A stretch of DNA of 64,000 nucleotides, taken from Bretschneidera sinensis. Taxonomy: Eukaryota; Streptophyta; Magnoliopsida; Brassicales; Akaniaceae. This document shows positions 23,493-33,605 of the stretch, piece by piece. The DNA lies in assembly GCA_023935145.1 (NCBI GenBank), contig CM043698.1, positions 33,265,001-33,329,000 on the forward strand, read 5' to 3'. The notes below the pieces were generated by a model, which saw only the letters and a program-made list of their open reading frames with translations, searched no databases and was not told the DNA's origin. The translations under genes and the position numbers were made by a program. Position 1 is the first letter of the stretch. Every line of letters starts with the position of its first letter.

Positions 23493-24677
23493 GTGTTTTC
23501 AGAGGCAAGGGCGTTGGGCAAGGCGTAAGTCTCGAAGTGTTGGGGTGTTTTGAATAAAATAATATTAATTAAATTATAAAAATATTAAAAAATTAAAATA
23601 ATATAAATAAATTAATTATCAATAAATTTTACTAATTTAAGACCTATAAATAAGTATTTATCAAAATATTTTTACACAAATATCAAATAATTTGATGAAA
23701 ATTTTAATCACACGATATTTTAATAATTTAATCATAAATATAAAACAATATGCTGTTGTAAGTAGTAAATACTATTTGTTAGTTAAATAGTCAAATAAAA
23801 ATATGCAGGGCAGCAACTATTTAGTACCATTCTCTTTGGCTTAGTCCCGTTAGTCAAATACTATTTATTTTACGATATTTTACTAAATACCATTTATTAG
23901 TCAAATAAAAATATTAATATTATATTTGGTATGTGTTGTAAAGTGTAAATATTATCTGCTGAGCTCAAAGCCTAATGACTTGGCTGAAAATCCACGTGAA
24001 GTCTGATCAAATCAGTCTGCTACTCTACTCAAAGCCTGATGAAATGAAATGGGCTCATGATGACAAGCATGTGCTGCGAAGTCTCTCTCTCACCCTGCAT
24101 AATTTCTCTAAGTGAAGAAGACAAAAGCCAGAAGCTCTCTGCATATTTTCTCTAAGTTTTAATTTTTTTCAAAGGAAACAAAAGCCAAATGAAATTCGAT
24201 TTCAAGTCTGTCTCTGAGCATTTTGAAGACACCAGAGAGAACAGAGCAGTTTCAAAGCTCATCTACGGTGGTGCACCGAATAAGGAACATGTGGTCGCAC
24301 ATCTCAGCCATCCGTTTCTATTGGTCTTCATGGATAGGCATGCCTCAAATTTGCCTTTCATAACACTGATTTTTTCATATGAGAAATGGTATGGCTATCT
24401 CTACTCCAATACATTCTTCTCATTTGGTTTTCATTTTCTTAGTTTTTTTACAGAGCCTTTCAGCTGTTTGATAAAATGCCTAAGTGATTTTTTGGGTTGC
24501 AGAAGAAAAAAAAAATAGTATTGGTCGTACGCCCAGACGTCCGGGGCATCAAAGGCGTACGCTCAGACCCGAAAAATGTGAGCCCACTGATACTTTCGCC
24601 TCAGGATTCACGCCCTGGGGTGTTTTGGCCGGAAAACGCCTCCAAGTGTGCCCCGAAAACGCGTTTGAAAACACGGG
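23493..24677. mobile_element. Mutator-like (MULE-type) element nested in the LINE
   Basis: An exact 9-bp direct repeat, TTGAAATCA, flanks it at 23484-23492 and 24678-24686. Removing the element and one repeat restores a continuous endonuclease frame (MGDFN/NVFSVAE), which shows the boundaries directly. Termini share GTGTTTTCA in inverted orientation (left starts at 23493; right is GAAAACAC plus GGG). A 9-bp TSD points to Mutator-like elements; the short inverted ends suggest a non-TIR type. There is no transposase. The AT-rich left half and a right half with a leader-like stretch and a 109-codon ORF (24189-24518) make up its 1,185 bp. Confidence 0.85.
24189..24518 (+). CDS. Hypothetical 109-codon ORF inside the MULE-type element
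   Basis: ATG at 24189 follows about 200 bp of gene-leader-like, CT-rich sequence with a CACGTG near 23992. The product starts MKFDFKSVSEHFEDTREN and turns Phe-rich after residue 60. I do not recognise it. A GT appears after KWYGYLYS, so only a first exon might be genuine. The likely explanation is a captured host gene fragment; a chance ORF is possible. Confidence 0.3.
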   Translation: MKFDFKSVSEHFEDTRENRAVSKLIYGGAPNKEHVVAHLSHPFLLVFMDRHASNLPFITLIFSYEKWYGYLYSNTFFSFGFHFLSFFTEPFSCLIKCLSDFLGCRRKKK

Positions 24678-24686
24678 TTGAAATCA

Positions 24687-25821
24687 CCCATGACAAGCCA
24701 AGGAGAGTCCATGTTTTCATTAAAATCTCTAAGGTTATCCCGAAGAGCCCTTCTAGTTACAATGGAATGAAAGCCATAAACAAAACTAGTAGAGACACTA
24801 GGCATTTGACTATACAATGCATAACTTGAGGATTAGCTTCCAGAACAGTAACACTGACCTTTGAAGGGTTCCACAGAATCAGAATTCTACCTGAATCATG
24901 CACATTAAAGTTGTTGATTTGGTTCCACATTCTAAATTTGTTCTTCATAATTTTCTCCAACTTCCCTGCATCCAGCTTAGTTTCCAGGAGGCAAAAAATG
25001 TCTATATTTTTATTATACATGAGGTGGGAAACCCCATTATGCTTCAGGGGTTTGTGAAAACCCCTGATGTTCCAGCAAGCAATATTAAGGGGCATCCCCC
25101 CCCTCCCTTTCTCGTATTTGGACTTTACAATTGAAAGACTACTTCCTTTCTTCTTTTTACTAACCAACTTAAAGTCTTTTTGAGCAAGAGACTTACCTAA
25201 TTCATCCTGCCCAGTAGGAAGGCCGGCTTGTTTCTCCTTCTCAGATGCTGCACTTGAACCCCCTTCCTGGTGCTTAACTATTTCCTTTCCTGATGATTCA
25301 ACCTTTACAGTCTCCTGGACTATTGGGATATCTTTGGATTCTTTTCTCACTGCTTTTGAGACTGTTGCCATGTCTGTGCCAGGAGGATCTCTTTCCTTTG
25401 GGACATTACTGTTAAGAAACTTACAATTCCCTTCATTGTGCCCTATAACCTTGCATCTGTTACAGAACCTAGGGAGGTTTTCATATATTACTTTCTGCTC
25501 AAAGGATCTACCTCCAGGGAGATTAATGGAGACAGCATGCTTTACCTCCCTGGCTACATCCACTTCCACCAGTATCCTTGCATAAGACACTCTCTCCTTT
25601 TTAGAGGTAAGTTTATCAGCATATAGAGGCTTCCCAAGCCTGGACCCTATCATGCTTAAAACTCTGGAAGACCATAACTCAAGAGGCAGATTCTTGAGCT
25701 GCACCCACACTGGCATTGTACTAATTTCCTCATTGTCAAATTGGAAAAATCTAGGCATTGTTTTGAGGAGAAGAGGCCTGCCATAAATAATGTAGGGACC
25801 CTCTTGCATTACTCTCATCAT
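24687..25821 (-). pseudogene. LINE ORF1 C-terminus (zinc knuckle) and endonuclease N-terminus
   Basis: The main open stretch, 25821 to 24757, holds the DUF4283-like region ([20 protein letters not shown]), then the CCHC zinc knuckle [14 protein letters not shown], and, in the same frame after a Lys/Ser-rich linker, the endonuclease start [14 protein letters not shown] and LLETKLD. A shifted frame continues to SPWLVMGDFN at 24687, where the nested element cuts in. ORF1 and ORF2 running together in one frame suggests loss of the ORF1 stop by mutation. Confidence 0.85.
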
Positions 25822-25918
25822 GTCTTCAACATTTTGGAATCTAAAGATAATCCAGCCACTCTCATGGACTCATGGAATTGGGTAAGAACACCACCATTCC
25901 AGGAGTCTGTAATTTGTT

Positions 25919-26617
25919 TTAAAGCCATTTACCAGAGAATTTTTCAGCAAAATAACCTACTAAGCAATGAGGCATACCTTCAAAGACATCCTGGACATCT
26001 TCTTCTGCTACAGAGATAGCTTCCTCTTCATAGTCCAAAGCAGAGAGTTGATTCCCATTGCTGGGCTTCCTGTTGTCTGCAAAGAGGTTAACCCAAGGTG
26101 CTTTCTTGGCCTCCCTAGGCTTCTCAGTTTTACTGTTCATTCTTGCAGGAGACCCAGCGTGAACAGTGCCATGCTCTTCAGCATTTTTCTTCTGATTGAG
26201 CCCTTCACTATCAGAGCTTTCAAAATCATTTTCTAGATCTAGACGGGTGTCTTCCTCTCCCAAGGTGCAAGAGAGGCTCTCTGATTCCACTGTTTCACAG
26301 TTGGTTGAACACTGCTCATCTTCTACATTTTTATTTCTGCTCGACAAATTCACTGTAGCTTCTTTGCCCTTAGATTCTTTCTGTCCACTTCCAGCCACAC
26401 TTCTGACATGAATGGAAGCTCGTTTCTTGATGCTAGTTTCTTTCTGACCCATACCCATACTTCCACCTTTGGCAGAACCCTCTTCTTCATTTTCAAATTT
26501 CTTGCCCGACATAATCACTGTAGCTTCTTTGTTCTTGAAATATCTCTGAACATACTCTACATCATTTTGATCCTGAGCCGAAACCACAGTCTTCTTGCTG
26601 GATTTCTTCTTTCCCAT
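25919..26617 (-). pseudogene. LINE ORF1 N-terminus
   Basis: ATG at 26617 starts a 232-codon Lys/Glu/Ser-rich stretch (MGKKKSSKKTVVSAQ) of the kind that precedes the DUF4283 domain in plant L1 ORF1. A stop at 25919-25921 and shifts between 25821 and 25919 break it. Neighbouring frames read ALKQITDSWNGG and FHES, so the protein once continued into the next feature. Confidence 0.75.
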
Positions 26618-26750
26618 AGCACATAACTAAGATAAAATCAAGAAATTTCAGATGGAGGAGAAGACAAAGTCGGGGGTTAGGGAGGAGCAGCAGGTGACTT
26701 GCTTGAGAGCTTCTCTCTCTTACTTCTCTCTAAACCCGGTTCTCTTGGTG

Positions 26751-27984
26751 TTTTTCGTTTTTTTTTTTGCTTTTGCTTTCGCTGTTGTGTTCTGTCAGAG
26801 ATATGTATGAGGAAATTGAAGTTCTGAGAAAAAAACACTACCACGTACTACGTAATCAAATCTGGAGGAAATTGACCCAACATTGTCGGTGGGATAGAGA
26901 AAGCAAACGCCCTTGAGTCGTGGTAAGTGGTAACCACTCCCAGCCAATGCGGCGACGTTTCCAACCCTTTCTTTTCCCTTTTTTTTATTTTTATATCGAA
27001 TTGTGTTTTTAGAGCTATCAAGGTGCTGATTTGCATTTAAGTTCAAGACTTGTGACACCATTGTTTCCAGGCACAAGTTAATATGCTGTCTACGTTTATT
27101 TGGACAAAATATTGAGTTTTATTAAAAGAAAGAGCAATGGTAGGATGCTAATTAGATAAAATTAATTATTGTTTTTGACTCATTTATGATTATTACAATT
27201 TTTGGTAAAAGGGTTGATCGATAACATGCACCTTGCATCATATTTAGAAACTGTCGAATCTTTTTTTTTTTTTTTTTAAGAAACTCATTATCATCTATCT
27301 TTCGGATGAACTGCACACTTTGCTTAATGATCTTCGAAATTGATCACTGCTAATTTGCCATCCTTAAGCAAAGTTTGGTTGAAACAAATGCATTGTAGAA
27401 AAAAATACCTTGTTTGTCGATCAATCTTCTCTTCAAAACTCATGACCGATTTCCATTGTAGACGTTCACAAGTACCCCACATGCGGTGAGCTGCATGTGA
27501 GTTTGGTTTGATCTGCTTGTGTCCTACTAACATGGTGGAGAGAGAAAAAAATTGAAAAGACCAAAAAACTCTAAACTGAAATGTCAAGGATAATTTTGAT
27601 AAAATAAATTTGAATACAATGGTAACTTCAACATCTGCGGTGTTTGTTTATTGGGAGCCGAGGGGGTTTTCTTACATTATTTCTAGTTGAAGTTCATAAT
27701 AGAGGTCAAGTTTTGGGCGGTCTTAGTACTAGGAAAGTAAGCGCTCTTGTTGCGTGGGTTTTTCATGGGCCAATTTATAGGACCTTTCTTTGATCCTGGC
27801 AAGCGTGCAATCTTCCAGTCCAACAGTTTAAAGACTATTCTTTCATTGGTCCATATCTTGTTAGGATCATACTTTTAGCAGACGGCTGAAGAGATTGGTG
27901 TCTGTTCAGCTGTTCTCAACTGTTATCCAAACAGATCACCAATTCCCCAAAACCCACCAAGAAGGCAAGAACGACAACACAAAG
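26751..27984. other. Intergenic region before the INP1-like gene
   Basis: No gene seen. A T run occurs at about 27259-27278. The stretch after 27700 is likely promoter and leader of the INP1-like gene. The part next to the LINE may be the displaced GT47 promoter. Confidence 0.5.
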
Positions 27985-28812
27985 ATGCCAAGGCCCTTTT
28001 CTCTCTTCTCTAGCAAGAAACCCACACTCCCGTTCAAGGACAACTACACTGACTGGTTCGACACTCTGAAGAACACACTTCTCCCTCTTCTTCACCAATC
28101 CCTCTCCACTTCCTCCCCTACTCTGCTCTCCTCCCGCGTTGACCTTCTCCTCCAACACTTTCTCTCCTACTACGACTCCCTCGATCTTGCCGCCTCCATC
28201 GACACCATCCCTTACCTTCTCTTCCCTTCTTGGCGCAATTCCATCGAGATACCCTTCCTTTTCATCGGTGATCTCCACCCTTACCTCTTCATAAACCTCC
28301 TCAGATCATTTCTCGATCGAGAGAACAGCGAAGAAGAAATCGAAAACGATGAATTTCGTCATCTGGGTCTTGATCAGATTGGTGGAAGTCGTGAGCTTTT
28401 TGGCGAGCCATTGCAGATTGTTGTGGCTTGGAAGAATCCGTCGAAGAATTTGATGGCCCGGGTCGAGCAAATTGAGTGCGGGTTGAGGCTGATGGTTCCT
28501 GCATTGGTTGGTAGGATGAGGAAGGTTCAGGCAAAGTTCGTGGGGAGAGTTGCAGAGGATTGGGTTGCTTGCAAAGGGAAGAAAACGGCAGTTGATGAGG
28601 CGGTGGAAGAGTAGGTGAGTGTTTTTTTGGATGCTAATAGGTTGAGGAGTAGTGTGATCATGGAGATTGTTGGCGCGACAAGTATTTACCAGGCTGCACT
28701 GTTTCTTGAAGGTCTAGCCCAATTTCTTGTTGGGTTTAGGGACCCAGTTTTGCTCGGTGAATTTGAAAGATGCAAGATGACAAACAGCAGGGGATTTAAC
28801 TGTGGTTTTTGA
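27985..28812 (+). pseudogene. INP1: INAPERTURATE POLLEN1-like DOG1-domain protein with in-frame stop
   Basis: ATG at 27985 gives MPRPFSLFSSKKPTLPFKDN, as I recall INP1 starts, followed by WFDTLKNTLLPLLHQSLS, YLLFPSWRNSIEIPFLFIGD and LHPYLFINLLRSFLD. These fit the DOG1 fold. INP1 helps place the plasma-membrane domains that become pollen apertures. Codon 210 (28612-28614) is TAG. The same frame then continues with clear family sequence (ANRLRSSVIMEIVGATSIYQ, AALFLEGLAQFLVGFRDP) to TGA at 28810-28812. The whole reading length of 275 codons is close to INP1 (about 270). The stop would remove the last 65 residues. Intronless. It is either a recent null allele or a base-calling error. An upstream in-frame extension to 27895 lacks family features. 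Confidence 0.83.
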
Positions 28813-31800
28813 CCCTTTTTATGTTACTATTTAATTTGTTGTTCTTGGTCTGCAATACCAATGGTGTTTGTCTGTTGATGTCTGTGCTCTGGAGTTTCTT
28901 GCTTAGCTTGCTGGTTGGAGCAGAGGAGGTGGGTGTTTTTGCTTGGTTTCTTTATTAATTTTTGTGGCTATATGGCCTTGAATGCGTTAAATTTTTACCA
29001 AGTTCGTGATCCACAGTAATTATGTTTAGTACTAGTTGATATAGAAGCATGAAGAGTGACAACATTTACTTCAACTTCTATCTTGTAAGTGGAAAATGAT
29101 AAAACATTTTCTGTCAGTTTTGTTTTGTTAAGGATGTAATGATTGTTACCTGGTGAATTCTGAATCTTCTTATTTTGAGGATGTCATCATATCTGATATG
29201 TTCATAGCATATGGACTTGTGATTTTAGTGAATAAAAAGAGGCTTTTTTTTTTATGTTTCGGTTATGTCACTGATTAATTTCCCTCGTTTTAGAGAACAT
29301 GACCTCAATTGCTTTTTAATTACAACTTTTCATATCTGGTAACACATCGCAGGCCTAGCTACATTCTTTGGGTTAGATAGAAATTCGGTTTCTTCTGTTT
29401 ACTTAATGAATTCCTAAACAAAGTTTCAGCTCACTAATTTTTCCTCAAATTGGAAGTGAAATAAAAGCTGAGTTTGTGATTGTATGAGAATCGACGCAGG
29501 TTTGTCTGGTGTCGCAGCCATATCTGGGTTTTAAGAAGTGAATTGTGTGATGTGTTTTAAGTTGAACAAGTTAATGCGTTGTGGCTTGGGATTGTTATTT
29601 ACTTCCTTTGACAAAACCAAGTCAATGACAAATTGTAATGGGTTCAAGGACTCATCAAGCATTAGCTATCTTTAGGTCTTGGGTTGGTTTTTAAGTGATG
29701 GAAACTATAACATGGGCCAAATTTGGGTGCAATGCTTCCAGTGATAACTATATTGGCTTGTAGAGGTCTGTTCACCTTCATTTCCTGTGTTCTTGTAATA
29801 TCAATGCTTGTACTGTTATCATGTGAACTTATTTCCAGGCTGTTTCTGGTGCTGCTAAATTGTACTCGGAGGGAAGTCCTCGTAGAAAATTCCATATGAA
29901 CAGAAGTGGTCATTAGTCTTAGACATGCTGTACTTTTTCTTCTTCTTTGGTTTCGCTTGATCATGTTATTGCAAAGCAGGCATCATCAACATCATTTTCT
30001 TAGCTTTCATGATTTCATTTCTTGGTGGAAGGAAAAAGAGCCAACATCATAGGATGAAATCGATCATAAAATTCAGGTGAGAATCATTTTATAGACATAA
30101 TACACATATATATGAATCCTATCCATTCTGATATAAGGTTTTTCTATGTTGAGCATGAATCTAAATTGATGCCTGGAGCAGAATGTTTCCCTGATACTAC
30201 CTTTGTAAAAGTATCCACATTTCCAGTTTCTTGCTTCACTTTCTTAGCAAAACCTTATTGGTACTTAGGAATTGGTTTCTCCAACATAATATTTGAAGCA
30301 ATAAAAGGATTAGGTGCTCTTGGCCTATTCCCAAGCAATAAAACCGTATTGGTACTACATAGTATTTCTCCAACCTAGGCCCATTCCCAAGTTAACACAG
30401 TTTGGTTCCTCCTATTGCCCTGCTTATTGGGAGGTCAACTATCTGATTTAACTTTTTAGATTTCTTTTCATGGTGATTGAATTAGTCTTAAATATATTAC
30501 TATATTAAGATTCAATTTCTTTACCAGATTGTGTGTGTATATATAATTTACTATATATTATTAAAGAGCAATATTGCTGAGCACCACACCAATATTACTG
30601 AAACTAGCTTATCTACCCCATATCTCCATTTGGATCATGTGCCTTAATATGTTTTCTAATAAGTTAAACAAGACATTTATGACCTGAATTTAGTAATTCT
30701 GTATATTTTAACTGCTATTTGATGCAACCACCTGGATTGCATGAAAACATAGTAGCTTAAAGGATACATATAATATTGACACTTAATTAATCACATAACT
30801 TAGTACTGCACCATAACAGAGAATACTTGAGACTTCTGCAGAAAAGAAAAAGATAGTTGCAACTTGTAAGTGGATTAGCTTAAGTAAATATTTTAATCCA
30901 GTATGTGAGTATAGATTAAATTCCACTTGGTAATCATGTCAGTGAGGTATTTCTGATCCGAAACAATCATTTCTAAAGTACAAATTTAGAAGAAAAAAAA
31001 TGGAATGTATATAATTTCCTGATATCCTAATTATCCAATCTTTGATCAGGTTAATTTTTTTTTTTTTATAAGCGTGTATCATGAATTTTGTTAATGTTTA
31101 TTGTGATTATAATAGTCTGATATTCTGATTACCTGCATAAATCCACGATTGACCCGAATTGATCATAATTTAGTTAGTTAATTAGATGCTAATGGTTACT
31201 CATTTTCTGATTACTAAGCTTGGCATCCTCATTATCTTGTCATTAAACAATTCTTTTTTATCTTTCTTTTTCAATCAGTGTGGTTTCAAATTCATTCAAG
31301 CCTGCATCTTATGAATCTACTTTTCAAGTTTTCAGTTTGTCATTTTCTCTCAAGTTGGGTAGTCCTTTTTAGTGCTGCGTGTAAAAGGGTAAAGCAAAGC
31401 ATGGAACTTTCGATACAGTCTGTTCAAAAGAGTGCATAAAAATTAGAACTTGGCCTTAGTTTTGAATGCAAACGTGAGTTCCAGCTAATGAGAAGAAAAA
31501 AAAACCCAGAGATTGTGAATTGCGCATATCTGCAGGTCAACTTGACCTTGACAACCTGTAACACCACTCGTTTTCTGTCTAAAGAACGCATAGAGACAGG
31601 CTAAGGAGTTTTGATTTGTTTTATATGGAAATTAATTATTAGTAGAAGCAAAAAAAATTATACTGCTTTAGAAAATTATAAATTATTGTAAAATTGCTGC
31701 ATAAGCAGCTGTCTAAAACTTAGTTGGTTGTTAAACTTTGTTATGGTTTAAAAGAAATATAAGCTCTCTTCATTGTTTTTCTAAATATGTTATCCTTAAG

Positions 31801-31994
31801 CCAATTTATGTGTCACACACAGAAAAACAGTCACTGTTGCAATTTGCTTCGGCAATTAAGAAAGTTGAGAACTTCTCTTTCTTTTAATTTTTTAAGATTT
31901 TTGACTCAAATCCTCACAAACATAACGAAGAAAAGTGATTTTTTATTTTATTGTTGTTAATTTTTTTATGCTGTTATTTTCTTAGTAATATTAA
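28813..31994. other. Intergenic DNA, no gene seen
   Basis: AT-rich DNA with no recognisable coding region. Near 30260-30390 a short string (TATTGGTACT.., TTTCTCCAAC..) is repeated imperfectly. The remainder shows no structure that I can name. Confidence 0.5.
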
Positions 31995-32310
31995 AAAACA
32001 TCTTCTATATAACGGAGATTCTAGAGAAGGTTTGAAGAACACTCAAAATTTTAATACACTTTGTAAATAAAATGTTCACTACTAAAATTAGGATTAAAGC
32101 TTTGAATATATTGGGGTTTTGGGTTGTCAAATAGATAGAGCACCTACAATTAAAGCTAGATTAAGAGTTTTTGGTGTATTACGGTCTTTGGATTGTGAAA
32201 TAGTGAGAGCTTGACAACTCTATTCACCTTAAATTATAATTAAAAATTAATAAATCGATGAGATTTGTTGTTTGACGTAAACAAAAAGATTGCTGAGCAC
32301 CTCTATAAAA
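31995..32310 (+). repeat. LTR-like repeat relic, copy A
   Basis: Shares an ordered set of strings with copy B (33300-33605) in inverted orientation: GATTCTAGAGAAGGT, GGGTTGTCAA, TTAAGAGTTTT, GGTGTATT, GATTTGTTG and a TTGC-GA-CACCT end. By eye the identity is roughly 65-70 percent. The GATTTGTTG..GCAAA..TTGCCGAACCAC tail seen in copy B is common in plant copia LTR regions. Solo LTR is therefore a guess. Confidence 0.45.
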
Positions 32311-33299
32311 TAAAAAATCATCTTATTTATCAATTATATCCAAATATCAACATAATCTCAAGAGATAGTTTTTAGATCAAATATCGCAATTAAAATAGTT
32401 TTCTCGATAAATAAATAGTGAGTAAACCAATAAAAACTCCCCACGTTGCTGTAAATTTACTTTTTTTTAAGTTCTTGCATATCATCAACAAAGTTTTTTT
32501 TTTTATGTTACTAATAAAAATTTAAAGCAATTACTAATTAATTTTTTGGATTAAAAAATATCAAAAGTTATTGTCACTCCCAAAATGTACCCGTATCAAC
32601 CATGTGATAAAGAACATATACATTAGCATTTTTGTCACAAGAGTATAGGAGAAACTGGAAAGTGGCCGACAACATGATTTTCTAATAATTGCTTGAATTT
32701 TGTTCAATAGCAATTCCAAGCTAGTAACAACCTGTCAGTTTCCTTATATGTTACTCCACTAATTATCTTTGTGCCCGATCTTCAATTCAAGCTGCTACAC
32801 TTTGAAGCTCCTAAAAATTGTTGAGCTTCTCTGAAGAAAAGTAGATTCACGACTCATGAACGAAAAATCAGGACATGATTGTAGGGACCATTTATTCCAC
32901 GTTTTTTAATGACAATAATGTAAGCCTACCCAAACGACAACCAATGTTGGACCACCACCAGAAATGAAAGGTGGGAGTTAGGGTTTATTGCTAATTTAAC
33001 TACATGTTATTCCTGCCCTCTAATTAGAGAGTACTGTTTTCTAGTGCAAAAAAAGGAAAAAAATAATTGCACTAATCAATTAAATGGTGTAAATTTGTTG
33101 TTACATTCGTTGATATAGATGAAAATTTTAATAAAGAGGAGCGGATAGTTGTTTTTTACCATTTGACAAGAAAAGTGAGTAGATTGATATTTTTTTTTAC
33201 GTGTATTATTGAGATTTTATCTCTAAAATTCATCTACTCAACTTTTAAATAAAAAATAAAACCATATAAACAAAACAAATAAAGAGCAATAACATAACA
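32311..33299. other. Spacer between the inverted LTR-like relics
   Basis: AT-rich, with no ORF, RNA gene or transposase seen. It is not obviously an element interior. Confidence 0.45.
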
Positions 33300-33605
33300 A
33301 ATTAAAGTGGTTCGGCAAACTTCTTTGCCTATGTCCACCAACAAATCTATTACTTTATTAATCTTCAATTACATTTTTTGGAAGATAAAAGTTTCTTAAC
33401 TTTCACTACCTCACAAACCAAAAGCTCCAATACACCCAAAACTCTTAACGTACCCAACTTTAAATATAAGTGCTTTCTCTACTTGACAACCCATAACTTC
33501 AATACACCAAAAGCTTTCTTCCTATCGTTAGTAATAAGCACATCTGATCTACAATGTATATTGTAATTATAAATGTGACTCATACCTTCTCTAGAATCCA
33601 TTTAT
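33300..33605 (-). repeat. LTR-like repeat relic, copy B (inverted)
   Basis: The reverse complement of this stretch aligns with 31995-32310. It contains AGTGGTTCGGCAAACTT and TGCCTATGTCCACCAAC, a pair common in plant copia LTR/leader regions. No second LTR in the same orientation is present, so a solo or truncated LTR is likely. Confidence 0.5.

Larger units (their letters stand above)
20468..26750 (-). mobile_element. L1-type LINE retrotransposon, inactivated, with nested insertion
   Basis: Read on the minus strand the order is ORF1 with zinc knuckle, endonuclease, reverse transcriptase, then a zf-RVT-like domain, ending in a poly(A) tail (plus-strand T run 20468-20481). The 5' limit near 26750 is approximate. 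It is judged by the GA-rich untranslated stretch before the first ATG (26617). A possible TSD (GAAAACACC-like) is weak. Frameshifts and several stops break every ORF. A Mutator-like element splits the endonuclease at 23493-24677. The insertion lies directly upstream of the GT47 gene. Confidence 0.9.

Noticed and set aside
27895..27984. In-frame upstream extension of the INP1-like ORF
   Set aside because: The extra 30 codons start with GTG and lack family sequence; the ATG at 27985 gives the expected N-terminus.
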